Below are positions 50,901 to 62,048 of a stretch of DNA of 64,000 bases, piece by piece (within the stretch, counting starts at the first letter, position 1; each line of letters opens with the position of its first letter). The notes beneath the pieces are model-generated. The model was not told the DNA's origin. It did no database searches and worked only from the letters and a program-made list of their open reading frames with translations. The stretch is taken from positions 1-64,000 of the forward strand of contig VWPU01013476.1 of the NCBI GenBank assembly GCA_013398955.1, in the 5' to 3' direction. The position numbers were made by a program, and so were the translations under genes. The DNA comes from Callaeas wilsoni. Its lineage: Eukaryota; Chordata; Aves; Passeriformes; Callaeidae.

Positions 50901-53900
50901 TTAGGAGTTGTAAGGGTGGGAGAAAAGACACAAAAGATGAGTCTGGGATTACCCTCATTTGTTGGGGGTAATAATTTGGGATCCTTTCTCATAAATTTAA
51001 ACAAAGGAACTGCAGCGAAGTACACAGTTAATGTTTCCTCCCTGTTCCCAGCAGCCCCAGAGAGGCAAAAATCCAGGGTGGCACAGGAAAGGGTGTAGCT
51101 GTAGGAATCCCTGCACTCACTGCTGCTCCTGCTTGCAGTCTGCCTGCCCTCCCCACTTGGTTTTTGGGAGCAGGAAAATGTGGTTGGACTGTGGCAGTGT
51201 CCCTTGGGAAGAGCCAAAAGCCCTGGAGCTTGTGCAAAGTGCTTTGTTGGTCAGAACCTGTGTAGAACACCCCTGCGTTCAGGTGTGAGCTGCTGCCTCA
51301 GCACCTCGCACTGAGAGCTCCTGAGAGCCTTCACCACGCTGCTGCAGCACCTTCAGTGCTGGGTTTGGGCTGAGCCCCCCGTCCCTGCCCTGCCCCTGCT
51401 CCAGGAGGGACTGGGGGATCGGGTCCCACCTTGTAGCGCTCGATGAGTTTGAAGCCCACGACGTGCTGCAGCTTCCGCAGGCAGATGGGACACGGCTCCA
51501 GGGGCCGCAGCAGGGCCTCGTCCAGGCTCAGGGCGCCCTGCATGATGCACTGCAGCCAGCGGCACGTCCCCAGCCCTATCAGGTGGCAGATCTCGTGACA
51601 GGTCACCTTTCAGGGAAGCAAAGATCACAGCAGTGCGTGGTCATTCCTGTTTCCGCTGCCCCCTCCTCTTCCTCCTCTGCTGTTGCACCTTCCCTGCTCC
51701 CTGGCAGTCTAACCAACCAAGTGCTCAGCAATGGCACTCCTCCAGCCTAGGCTTTTCCAAGGTGATAGGAGAACCTGGCTGCCTCTTCCCAGCTCCATGT
51801 TTGTGTTGTGGAGAAGGAAGGGTGGGTGTGGGGGAGGCAGATGTGGGAAGCCCTGTAGGCAGCATGTTTGGAGCTGTGGGGCAGTGCTGCCACCGCTCTC
51901 CTCGAGGACAATTTGCTGTTTGGATATTTTTTGTTGATTTTTTTTAAGGAGGAAAAGCAGTCCCACTGGGGCCTGAAAAGAGCAACACAGCCTGTGTGAG
52001 AAATGTGCAAGAAGCTATTGGCAATAACAGATCTGGGTCCTTCCAGAACAGACTCCATTAGCATTTGTGCCAAAGCGAAAAGCTGAGCTGGAGTTAGTTG
52101 GCCAAACACGACTGCCTTGGGAACTGGCAACTGTGGAAAGGCTGAGGATGGAGGATTCCTCTCCTTCTCCCACTGCCACTTAATATCATTTGAAATTATT
52201 ACAGAAAGAGACCTCACACTAGAAAATCCTGAGCAAATACCAGGGGAGCAAAGGGAGCAGGCTTCGAAGGTGCTGGTGTGACTGCTCTGTGTGGGCCAGC
52301 TTTGGGAGGAACTCTGGAAGCAGAGCTGGAATATGGCAGATGTTGGGATGAGGGGGGACAGCACTCATGAAAAGGATGTGTTGGAGGCGAGGGGGAGTTA
52401 AGGGCATCTGCATACAAATACAAGTGCAAGCTTGGCTGAGGTATTATTCTCATCCATCCATTTAACAGGGCTGGCACCCGGACCCCTCCCCTTACAGATG
52501 CCAATGTCTGAGGAAGACAGAGTCACCCTTTCTAGCCATCTGTTAGTTACACACAGCTCCACCAGACATTCTGATTAACCTCCAAATAATGTATCAGCCC
52601 TGCTGTGTCTGACAAGAAACATACTCAGGATTATACAAGCACGAGCCTGGGAGTTGGGCAGAGTTGTTTCAGTGCTGCTCCATGACATAACCGGGTTTAG
52701 TGGAAGGTGTCCCTGCCCATGGCAGGGGTTTGGAACGAGATGGTCTTTAAGGTCCCTTCCAACCCAAACCATTCTGTGATTCTATGAGCAAGTCCTGTAG
52801 GCTCCCCATAACTGATGTTGTCATTTGCTCCAGCGGTGAGGGGAGTAGGAGTTGTCTATGCAGTGCACTAAAATGCAAGCTCTTTATGTCTGAATTCAGT
52901 GTGGGCTTAGCTGTGATTGCCTGTGCTTCTGGGAGCAAAGTCTCATGGCTGCTTCACTGGGCTGAGGCATGGGTCCTGCCCTGGCCTGAAATATGTAACC
53001 CTACACAGGAAGAAACATGGGGTGCAGGAGATTGCTGGTCCTACCTTACAGCACTGGACCATCTCCTGGGCACTGAACTGCAAGGTCCGGTCTCTGCCCT
53101 CCTTGCTGACTTCACACAGCTCTTCCTTCTGCGTGGGTGGGTTCAAGCTGCCACAGCCAGCCTGGGTGAAATCCCCAGAAAACCTGGCAAAGCTGCAGAC
53201 TCCCACTTCTGTGAAGAGAGGGGAGTACAAGTCAGGCATCTGCTCTTTTACAACTGTCTCTCACTTTAGGCAGCAGGAAAATACAGCTATGAGAGCACAG
53301 TCCAGCTGAGCACACAGGGTGTGATGAGACCCGCTCCCCAAAAGGTTTGTACCATCTCAGTTACCTCTGTCTGGATCAGGAGCCCCAATCCCCCTAATTT
53401 TAAATTGGGAAAACCTAGTTCCTCTTATCAGGGAATAATGTGTTAAGGATAAGTTTGGGCTATCTGAGTCTCACAGGGAAGGCTTTTTGGTACAGTGCTG
53501 CCTTATTCACATGCTGTGCTGGATCACCATGGGACACCAATCCCACCTTGTCCTGGCAGGAATTTGCTGAATGTGAAGCTCCAGGTCTCACATGGGTAAA
53601 GGTCCAGCAGAGTGAGTCCAAGGACACACAGGGCATCCATGGGCTTGTTGTTCTTCAGGAAATTCAGGATCCCATCTGGACAAATACAAGAGAGATGTTC
53701 ATTTAAATAAAGAATCCCTGGAAGGCACAGAGCCAGAATTTCTGCTGCTTATGGGGAGGAGGATGTAATCCAAGCCCCAAACAGGCAGAGCTGCTGGATT
53801 CATCATCTCAAGTGGAGAACCATGGCTCTGTAGTCTGTCCCTCAAATCAGAGAAGACTTGACTTTGGAAGTGGTGCTGAGCACAGCGTTGAAGCAGAGAT

Positions 53901-55629
53901 CCTGGTGAATTCAGTACTAACCCATGGAAATGAGCACCTGGGAGCAGAATTCCCCTACAGGCATTTCAGAACTGAGCTGGAACAGCCCCAGGGCTGCAGG
54001 GCTGGGTCTGTGCTGAGCATGTGATGCCTGTGGTACCTGCAAACATCTCATTCCAGGCGGATGTTTGTGCAGTGAAAGTTTGGCAGCTGGCAAACCCGTT
54101 CCCCTGGGGAACTGTGTGACACTTGAACCCAAATTTCCTATCATGAAAGGCCTGTGAGTTCCCCCCCTGCACCACCCAGGCCAATCATTTACTTTGGCTC
54201 TGGATAGGGATTGGGAGAACTCGGGCTGCACCAAATCAACAGAGTCTTCCCACAGAGCTGATCCGATCGCTTTGCAGAGCTGGACCTAAACATAATAGCA
54301 GTGAAAAATACAAACAGCAGAGGAAAATATGATGAAAGTCACTTTGTTTTTTATTCCTGTTTCCAGCCTCAAAGCCCTGGGCTTTCCATGGGAACAGGAT
54401 TTCTCCCTTTTCACTCCCTTCCTCATCCCCTCCCTGCTCAGGCAATGAAGGGCTGTGTCAGGCATTTCCTAAGGGAGAACTCATGCCCGTGGGCCAGGCC
54501 GGTGTCTCTGTGGGCTCCCTGCTGCCGGGTCCTTCCTCACCTGCGTGGAGCTGCACCCTGTCCGAGTCCCGGCTGTGGCGGAAGCAGCAGTGAATGGAAG
54601 AGACGGGGATGGAGGGAAGGCACTTCACACGCAGACCCAGGAAGAAAGACTCCACGCAGCTCTGGAGGGAGTCCAGCAGCGAGAGCCCGGCGGGCCCTTC
54701 GATTAAGTCTGAGGAGAGAAGCTCTCTTATCAGTCCCTTAAAGCCAGGGGGAACATAAGGGTCTGAAGGGGTTTTGTGGGATTGGCCACAGCAAGTGGGG
54801 AGGGGGCAGGCTGGTTCGTTCTGGAGTTAATTGCTTACTCTGGGATGTGGTGGACACCTCTGGGTGGTTATGGATATAGAGGAGAAGAGGGAGCTCTTCC
54901 TGAGAGGTTGCTCAAGGCGTTAGTAGGCTCTCATTAGCAGAGCAGATGTGCTGGAAGGTTGTCTCCTGTTTAAGTTGTGCAGAATGATTACCGTGGGAAC
55001 GGGTGGCTGTGTTTAATGAACCGTCAGAGACAGACCTCCAGAAATGCTGGTTTTTCCAGCATCATTTCATATTTTGATATACATATATGCATAAATCCAC
55101 AGCAAGCCTCACCCAGGGGCACACATACCATTTATATGGCAGGTCTACCATCATGGCTTGTGACTCTGGACTGGGGGCATGTCAGGGCATGCCTGCCACA
55201 CTTGTCTCTGCTGTGGCCATTGCATTTTGCAGGTGAGTTTTTAGAGGAGGGTGTTAGCAGCACTCAGCACCACCCACAGCCCTCCTGCGTCTCCCCAGGC
55301 GGCCCAGCCAAGATTCCCCCATTACCTATAGGCTGCAGGTAAATGTGCTTTCGACAGAAGTTCTGCTTCCTCCTCAGCATGGCGTGGTAGAACGTCTCGA
55401 AGTCCTCGGGGGCATCGGGGTGGCTGAGCAGCCAGTCGAAGGCCGTGCGGATGAGCAGCGTGCAGAACAGCGTCCGCTGGGGGTTGTAGGCCTCGGACAG
55501 GAACAGCTTCTCCGCCCTGGAGAAGGCCTTGGCGTAGAGCTCCTGCAGCGCGGGGTTGGTGGAGATGAGCGCGTCCTTCAGAGCGCGGGGCCCGAAGCTG
55601 AACTCCTGCGCGTGTTTGCACTGCAGCAT
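47381..55629 (-). CDS. AMZ1: Archaemetzincin-1, archaelysin family zinc metallopeptidase (six coding exons)
   Basis: Exons, in transcript order: 55629-55326, 54708-54541, 53675-53547, 53208-53045, 51606-51430, 47950-47381. They join with GT-AG sites and consistent phases to 503 residues, against about 498 in human AMZ1. Family knowledge: archaemetzincins (peptidase family M54) are zinc aminopeptidase-like enzymes with poorly known substrates. Seen: N-terminus MLQCKHAQEFSFGPRALKDA; zinc motif HEICHLIG (259-266), with His259, Glu260 and His263; then the archaemetzincin cysteines Cys270 and Cys275, Met277, and CPIC (294-297). The core is complete, so the enzyme is predicted active. Residues about 334-400 are acidic, Ser/Pro-rich and probably disordered. 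The C-terminus (about 466-503) has a basic GLRKVLGDKFSSLRRKLS segment shared with AMZ1 orthologues. The start was chosen because MLQC is the family start and because an acceptor lies 11 bases before it. AMZ2 lacks this long tail. Confidence 0.96.
47951..51429 (-). other. AMZ1 intron before last exon
   Basis: A 3.5-kb intron with GTGGGA donor and CCCCACAG acceptor. I see no other gene or recognisable mobile element in it. Confidence 0.9.
51430..51606 (-). CDS. AMZ1: AMZ1 catalytic exon, residues 256-314
   Basis: A 177-bp exon, phase 0 on both sides, starting GTG ACC TGT CAC GAG after CCTGAAAG. It carries the whole zinc-binding HEICH motif, the three spaced cysteines, the Met, and CPIC, and ends IERYK before the donor GTGGGA. 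Confidence 0.96.
51607..53044 (-). other. AMZ1 intron between residues 255 and 256
   Basis: A 1.4-kb intron with donor GTAGGA and acceptor CCTGAAAG. It contains one CR1 tail at 52697-52787 in the opposite orientation to AMZ1. Confidence 0.9.
52697..52787 (+). mobile_element. CR1 LINE 3'-end fragment
   Basis: The segment has the typical avian CR1 tail: TCCCTGCCCATGGCAGGG, then GATGGTCTTTAAGGTCCCTT and CCAACCCAAACC, ending in the octamer-type repeat ATTCTGTGATTCTATGA. Only the 3' end is present, as usual for 5'-truncated CR1 copies. Its far end is not sharply visible. Confidence 0.88.
53045..53208 (-). CDS. AMZ1: AMZ1 coding exon, residues 201-255
   Basis: A 164-bp exon after TCTTCACAG, ending GTAAG before GTAGGA. 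It encodes EVGVCSFARFSGDF, then a variable stretch, then FSAQEMVQCCK just before the zinc motif. Confidence 0.94.
53209..53546 (-). other. AMZ1 intron between residues 200 and 201
   Basis: A 338-bp intron with donor GTGGGA and acceptor TCTTCACAG. It holds nothing else recognisable. Confidence 0.9.
53547..53675 (-). CDS. AMZ1: AMZ1 coding exon, residues 158-200
   Basis: A 129-bp exon after the acceptor TTTGTCCAG with donor GTGGGA. It encodes GILNFLKNNKP, ALCVLGLTLLDLYP and WSFTFSKFLPGQ, a strongly conserved part of the peptidase domain. It is phase 1 on both sides. It has no long uninterrupted frame of its own, so it is easy to miss. Confidence 0.94.
53676..54540 (-). other. AMZ1 intron between residues 157 and 158
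   Basis: An 865-bp intron with donor GTGAGG and acceptor TTTGTCCAG. It holds nothing else recognisable. Confidence 0.9.
54541..54708 (-). CDS. AMZ1: AMZ1 coding exon, residues 102-157
   Basis: A 168-bp exon starting ACTTAATCGAAGG after TCTCCTCAG and ending CACGCAG before GTGAGG. It encodes the conserved FFLGLRVKCLPS and SRDSDRVQLHA segments. It is phase 1 on both sides. Confidence 0.94.
54709..55325 (-). other. AMZ1 intron between residues 101 and 102
   Basis: A 617-bp intron with donor GTAATG and acceptor TCTCCTCAG. It holds nothing else recognisable. Confidence 0.9.
55326..55629 (-). CDS. AMZ1: AMZ1 first coding exon
   Basis: This exon encodes residues 1-101 plus one base. The exon itself starts at 55640, after the acceptor CCTCCCGCAG, so 11 bases of 5' UTR (GAGCCCCCGCC) precede the ATG. 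The longer in-frame read-in from 55668 (MPMALSPPAG) is intronic. Donor is GTAATG. Confidence 0.95.
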
Positions 55630-57381
55630 GGCGGGGGCTCCTGCGGGAGGGGACAGGGCCATGGGCACCGGCCTCGCCAGCGCCGGGACACCTTCTCACG
55701 CGTGGCTCTGCCAGCAGTTGGCTCCAACCGGCCAGCTCTAGGGTTTGATGGGGTTCTGTAAACGCCGTGCACTGCGCTGGCCTGGAGCCCTATGTGTGGG
55801 AGTGGCTGTTACGGGGTTCCCTACATCCCCGTGAGTGTCACTGGCTCAGGAACCCTGTGCCAGGAGGTGGTGCTCAAGAATGCACCGCCCCAAAATGCTG
55901 CCGGGTGTCTGGAGTCAACCACGTGGCTTGACTGGTTTGGGGGGTTTTTGGTGCTCTATCCTGAAGCCCCAATAAGATGGGAAATATCTCTGAGTGTGTT
56001 GCACTGATTGCACTGGGCCTTGTAGGATGTGGAAAGGTGGTGCTCCTATTTGCTTGGGAGAAATGACACACCCATGGAATAGGTCCATGTCAGGAACAAA
56101 GAGGTTGATATTGGTCTTTATCTATCGTTCAGAAGCCTAAACTTCTGACTTACCTAACACCAGTGAAAGCAGCCGTTCACTGCTCTGCTGACCATTTTGT
56201 CTAACAGCTTTTAATCCTCAGGTATTATCCCGGGGCGTCGGCTGGCTCCCAGTGCTGTTGTCAGGCCCCAGGATTTGGGGAGGTTTGCCCAGCCAAGGTG
56301 GGACCTGCTGTGTGAGGCCTGCATGTGCTGGTGGTGCCTGTCTAGCAGAGCACGCTCGGGCCCACAGCCATCCCGTCCCTTCGTGAATAGCTTCATGTCA
56401 CACTGTGTTAGCATCAGCAGCGCTGGGGATGATGTCAAGTGGTAAATAAAGGGCAAATGAAAGCCCACAGCACAAAGAAACTAATTTGGAGCATCCTGTA
56501 AATATCCTCTCCAGGGTCCTTTCTAAGGCCAGCGTTCTCCAAAGCTGCAGAAGTCAAGCACCTGTTTCCCACTGCAGTTTATGCACTCGGGGAGGTGCCA
56601 GTAAACACCTTGGGGAGAGGGAAGAAAAAGAGGAAACAAAGCACAGCCCCTGGGACTAATCTATGTCTGGATTTTTCCAAAGACATTATTTTTTTTTGTG
56701 AGGAGATCATGCCAAGCAGAACTGGAGCATTTTGGAGCAGTGCTTTAGGCTTTTTGCCTCCTACAGGTAAGTGCTCCACCTGTACACAGCAGAATGAGAA
56801 ATTCAGGGTATGTATGCACAAAAGCACAGGGTTTCTAGGAATAAGTGTTACCTTCTTCTAGGCAAGTTCATAGTAACTAAAAAGGAGCCAGACAAGCTTT
56901 CTGGGTGGACACCAAATGCATCAGCTGCTGACCATCACTGCTCTAACAGCAGCACTCAATCACAGAAAAAAAAAAAAAAAAGAGATTAAATGTTTTAAGG
57001 AGGAACTGGTTAAGACTATAATTTAAGTAGGTCTGCAGCCTAGTTCTGCCAGGTAAGTGGCATTGAGTGGCCCCTGAGGACAGCAATATGATTAAGAAAA
57101 TTGAATATTTAAAAAAAGTAGTACCAACATGAGCCAAAGCCTCTCCTCAGTTATGCAGAGGTCGTTTGCACTGTAAGAGGAAAGTGGCAGCCCATTAAAA
57201 TTAACACTGAATTCTTTCTCATCTAACCCTTGGGAAGAGCTGTGTATGTATTGGTAGTCCTTAAAAGGGCTCATTTTGTGTGATCTTTTTTGTCTCTAAG
57301 GGTGTGTAGCCTGGAGAGGGAGTGGGTAAGCAGTTTTCTTTCATTTTTGCAAGCTTTGTATTTCACTCACATTAAAGGCTG

Positions 57382-57395
57382 ACAGCAGGTGGCAC
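57382..57395 (+). promoter_or_regulatory. CTCF-like binding motif
   Basis: ACAGCAGGTGGCAC matches 13 of 14 positions of the CTCF core CCASYAGRKGGCRS. It lies inside AMZ1 intron 1. Binding is a prediction from the motif alone. Confidence 0.45.
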
Positions 57396-59084
57396 GGAGG
57401 GATCTGAAGTGGTACAAGGGCCCTAATCCAGCAAAAGTTTAGGAAAAAAAAATCTCTGATACTTTCTCAGCTCTTCGTACTGCCCAAAATTATCCAAATT
57501 GCTCCAGCTGGTTTTTACAGAGAGCTGCAAGAGTTTGTGTGAGGTTGCTCTGCACTTTGTGACCCAAGTCTCTTCACTTCTGACTTGCTTCCAGATTTGG
57601 GAGGACAAAGTGAGAGTCTGACCCCAGCAGGTCATCAGGAGTTTTGCCTTGGATTAGGGTGAAGATTTGCAGCTTCCTAATGGACAAGATTTCATTTGTT
57701 CTGCACAACATTTAAATACAAGGGTCCTTTTCCTGGTGATTGCAGAACTTTCACTGGGAAACTCTTAGCAGTATTCGGCTCCCTGAGGATGTGATGCTGT
57801 GAGCTGCTGCCTGCCTAGTGCTCCCAGGGAAGTCAAGAAAGAGACTTTGCACTTGGTCCAGGTTGAAAACTGATCATGTGAAAGGATTTAAATTTTAAAG
57901 TTTCTGGAAGCGTAAACTGCCTTCGTTAACATTTTGGGCAGCAACTGGAGTGTTGGTCTGGAGAGGAGGAGCTGGTTAGAAAATGAATTGATTTTTCTCT
58001 GCTAAATGGGAAGCAGCAAAGAGTGGATGTATGTGACAGCAAATACAATGAGTGCACAGTCTGGTAGTAAGTGTTCCCCCCAGGGTCCCTCATGGAATAT
58101 AGTGTGAGCCCAAAGCTATGGGATATACATTGTTTCCCTAGACTTCCTAAAAGGGGACATTCACCCAGCTCCAGACATTCCCATCCGTGACCATGGGTGT
58201 TTTGTGATGTTCACCATGCCCAAGGGTGCCCATGACAACGCTTTAGTGGTTCAAAAGCTCGGGCACAGGAATGCATTTGCAGGAATTCAGGCTGGAATTC
58301 CATGTGCCTCCTTCTCCTGGAGCGTCTGGCTTTGCTTCCAACCCAACAGCAGCAACCCATTACACTCTCCAAATCCAAGACAATTACTTCTCTTTAGTAA
58401 GCTTTTCTAAAATACTATATTGCATAAAATTAATGCTTCAGAAAATTTTTATGGACCAACTTCGGTGGTTGAAAAAAGAAGCTCTTTTGTAACATTAGCC
58501 ATAGTAGATGTTATTTGTCGTGGTCTAATATATGGATGTGGTGTTTCATTAACTGAAGCAGAGCAACAGGGCTTATTAATTTTTAGCTCTTGTGCTGAGG
58601 GTGCCTGGTGTAACTCCCTGAGGCAGTGCCTCAGGAGGGAATGGCACTTTGGCTTGGATGGTTTCTTTCCCGACTCAGTTTTCAAGATGCCAAGGTGAGG
58701 ATGAAGAAGTGGAAGCACCAATGCATCCTTCTACCCGTCAGGTATTTGGGAAGATGTCCTGCCTTTAAAGAAGCTCATTTGGCCCCTTGTTCAATGACAA
58801 GCTGTAGGACCTGACCAGCAAGTCCTGCGGAGGAGAAAGTAACTCTTTTTGTTTAAAAGGCCACTAATTTGTAGTTGCACTTAAGAAAACGCTTTAAGCA
58901 AAATAATAATGTAGAGATCTACTGCAAGTGGAGACACTCTCCACATCCACTCCTGTGCCATTTCTTACTTTACCATTAGGAGATGTTCCCAATACACATT
59001 TTGTCATTTCATGTCGCAGCCATTTGCTACCATTGTCATTTTCCTTAAACCAGGAGCACCTGTGTTGGACCATATGAAATCCAT

Positions 59085-59142
59085 GGAGGTTGGACTTGAT
59101 GATCTTGGAGGCCTTTTCCGACCTCAGTGATTCCGTGATACG
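59085..59142 (+). mobile_element. CR1 LINE 3'-end fragment, short
   Basis: The segment reads GGTTGGACTTGATGATCTTG, GAGGCCTTTTCCGACCTCAG and TGATTCCGTGAT, the well-known terminal part of avian CR1. It is opposite in orientation to AMZ1 and truncated to about 60 bp. Confidence 0.88.
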
Positions 59143-59743
59143 AAGGAGCAATGTCCCCATGCGGATGGAACCTGTGCCTGTGCTCTGGCACCTGCAGGAT
59201 CCCAACAGGGCAGGGAAGGAGCCTGTGCTGGGAATCTCATCCAGTTCATGGACATCCTCCCCTTTTTTTCTGTTATTTGCGTATTTCATATTGTCCATCA
59301 TCTCATCCACACAGCAAAGAGGAGACATGAAGAACCCAAAGGTTTTGGCACTTGGCTCCTTGTCTGCTCCTGGCAACGGTGCTTTCCAAGGATTATGTTG
59401 CAGGGCCCCAGTTGTGGCCTTTCTGCTCGTGGTGCTCCACAAGGCAGGAGCTCCAACACATTCCCTGAGTCTGGCTTTCAGCACCACTCAGAGGTTTCAG
59501 ATCAGACTGGGCACATTACACAAATATGTTTACTATGGAATCTGACAGATTTTTTTTTTATGGTGAGTGTTTTCACAAGAAATGCCCCAAAATCCAGGCT
59601 CAGCACGAGACACCTGAACAGTCTGTACATTCCCTTTCCCACAGTAACCTGTTAATGTGCTTCATGTGCAATTCAGGTTACTCATAAATAATTCTCTTTG
59701 CAAATCAGACACATATAAATTATTCTCTGTAATTGAAAATTAC

Positions 59744-59772
59744 CTATGAATTATTCTGTTTGTAATTCATAG
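59744..59772. repeat. 10-bp inverted repeat
   Basis: CTATGAATTA and its exact reverse complement TAATTCATAG flank a 9-base loop, inside an AT-rich stretch (about 59690-59800) with loosely repeated AATTATTCTCT-like words. Confidence 0.7.
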
Positions 59773-60239
59773 ATATGTCATTTATTCTCTAATATATTGA
59801 CATTGCTTTATTGGATAGATATGCCTGGGCCTGACAGTAACAGGGTGATTCTCAAAGGCCGAGGCAACATCATACAATGTGAGTTCATTTGGGATATTCT
59901 GACAAGACAGGGATGGTCTTGTGTGCAGAAATTCCATGTACAGGTCCAGAAAGGGCACTCAGTGCATTAAGGATTTATTTGGTATTGTACAGAATTTGCC
60001 CCTAACATTGCAGAGATTGTTTTGGGTTTTTTTAAATTTATTTTTAAAGCTGGTCATTCTGAAGTTATTTATTTTATAAGCCAACTTGTAAGTAATTTCT
60101 AACTCTGACTCTCCCATAGGCACTGCAGGTTGCAGATGCACAGAAGGAGATTCCCTCCATTCCCTTCCCCTCTCAGCTCTTGTGAAGTATTTGGAGGCAA
60201 ACTGACTTAACCCGGGCTCTTCGGGTGTCAGAGAGACCT

Positions 60240-60410
60240 TAGCGGGGTCTCTTAACTCTGATTAATTACCTTTGTTAGGTGCTGCACTGTAAACAAACAG
60301 TGATAGTGCAGAAAATTCATCGCCAGTCAACAGAAATGAAAAGCCCCGAGCAAACATAACGAGCGATAACTAATTATCAACACATGCTCCAGTTGCTTAA
60401 CAGCTCTTGC
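60240..60410. promoter_or_regulatory. Candidate conserved regulatory element in AMZ1 intron 1
   Basis: A non-repetitive stretch dense in factor-type motifs: GATTAATTA at 60260, a forkhead TGTAAACA at 60288-60295 within the inverted repeat CACTGT/ACAGTG (60285-60302), and inverted GATA sites GATAA/TTATC at 60365-60378. Conservation is untested. Confidence 0.3.
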
Positions 60411-61276
60411 CCTGAGATTTGCGCTTGGTGTCTGCTACTGCTGCTCCAGGATCAGCCTCTCCTCCCAGTGCTTCCCAGGACTGCACCGATGGCAGCCTGA
60501 AAGCCATTCTTTCAATGTATTTGTTGACATGTATAGAAAGAGATTTTTCTTGACCGAGAAGCTCTGCTCCAAATAAAATTCTCACTGGTCCAGCTCCTTC
60601 CTCGAGGAGCTCAACACAGCCCCTCGCACAGAGCCAGGCTTTGCCTGCTGAGTAGGCTCAGCTGTTGAGGTCACACCAAATCTGTTTGGCCAGGTTCAGA
60701 CCTGAAATGGGCGTATTTTGAGATACCCAGCAGTTTTCAGAACCAATCCCCTCTGCTCACAGAGAAAATCCTCTCTGGACCTGCTCAGCCCTCTACTTGC
60801 ACCCCCATGGAGCTGTGGCATCCTCTGTTCGCTTGGCATCAAGTGGCCACAAAGCACTGAGTCAGATCTCCGTGTGTTCCAGCCCATAAACTCAGATAAA
60901 GCCTTCTGGCCTCACGTAGTGCCAGATCCCAATAATATTTGTGTGTAATGTCTCTAGAATATGTCTGTGGCTCAGAAACAGATGGTCTCGAGAAGAGTCA
61001 TTCCTGGTGCTGTGGAAACCTTCAGGGATTCACACGTGCATTTACCAGGAGGAGAATCTGCCTGTCCTATTGGAACTGTGATTGATGTGGTACTGCTGCA
61101 AGACTCACTCCTGGAAGTTTGTCCTCCCAGGAATCTGCCTCATTAATTAACTTGGACTGCTGGACAAGTTAAATGGACAACTCAACAATATGCAAAAAGG
61201 GTTTGCAAGGTGAAAGACAAGATTTGTAAAGGTCATCAAATACCTAAGATGGAGGCAGATGCTTCCATCTGTCCTT

Positions 61277-61320
61277 ACTTAAATATTCTTATTTAAGTGT
61301 TCTTAAATATTTAAGAACAC
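61277..61320. repeat. Two overlapping palindromes
   Basis: ACTTAAATA and TATTTAAGT pair around a 4-base loop at 61277-61298. They are followed by a perfect 24-bp palindrome at 61297-61320, formed by GTGTTCTTAAAT and its reverse complement with no spacer. Confidence 0.85.
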
Positions 61321-62019
61321 ATACACATCCACTTTGCCCTTGATTTTGTTTTATGTTAAAGCCTGCTCTCTCAATACGCTGTGCTTCATTTTAATATGTA
61401 CTGAGGACATACATTATCCCTCGTTTCAGCCTTCTCTTCTTTGGATTTTATTTATTCTGTGCTCGTACAAAAAGCTACCCTATTTTTCAGTGCCTGCTAT
61501 TTGAGGCTCTCTGTGTCATGCAAACATACATGAACTTCTCTGTGCTACCCTCTAGAAAGTAAGCTGGCAGTATGTGCCTTTCCCCCTCCTCCCCCTCATC
61601 ACCCGTTTATTCACCATTTTCAGTGTTTTCTCTGTTCATTTTAGTCTGGTTAAACTGCCCGTGATGCTTCTCCCATGCACACATGTGATGTAGGGCTGGC
61701 TGTGTTCTCCTTCCCTGGCTCTGACATGAAATAATCCTCCACAATCCATGTCTGCGTGCCGTGCACTTGCTAACCAGAGACCCAAAAGCACCGAGCAGCA
61801 TCTATCAGAGCTGTACAACAATCGTAGCACTGCAGAGATACCCGAGCTCTAATCACTCACAGCTCCAGGCACTTTGCTCTTCATCATACTTGTCTAGACA
61901 GACTAAATGGTCTCTGCGAGACAACCCCAGTGTTACCCAGGAAAGCGGCTGCGTTTTCCATACGGATGAACTCCCAAGCAGGTATGGCTAAGGGTGGGTA
62001 TTCCCTGGAGCACGGGCGT

Positions 62020-62048
62020 TATAAAAGTGGCTCATCCCGCGGTATAAA
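62020..62048 (+). promoter_or_regulatory. Two TATA-like motifs at the CpG island edge
   Basis: TATAAAAG at 62020-62027 and TATAAA at 62043-62048, both on the plus strand, are followed by GC-rich sequence. They could mark a plus-strand promoter running against AMZ1, but no downstream gene is visible. Confidence 0.25.

Noticed and set aside
55264..55668. AMZ1 start at 55668 (extra MPMALSPPAGAPA)
   Set aside because: An acceptor at 55641-55642 puts those codons in the intron, and the family protein begins MLQC.
58894..59487. Minus-strand frame of 197 codons in AMZ1 intron 1
   Set aside because: It runs antisense through a CR1 tail and shows no domain.
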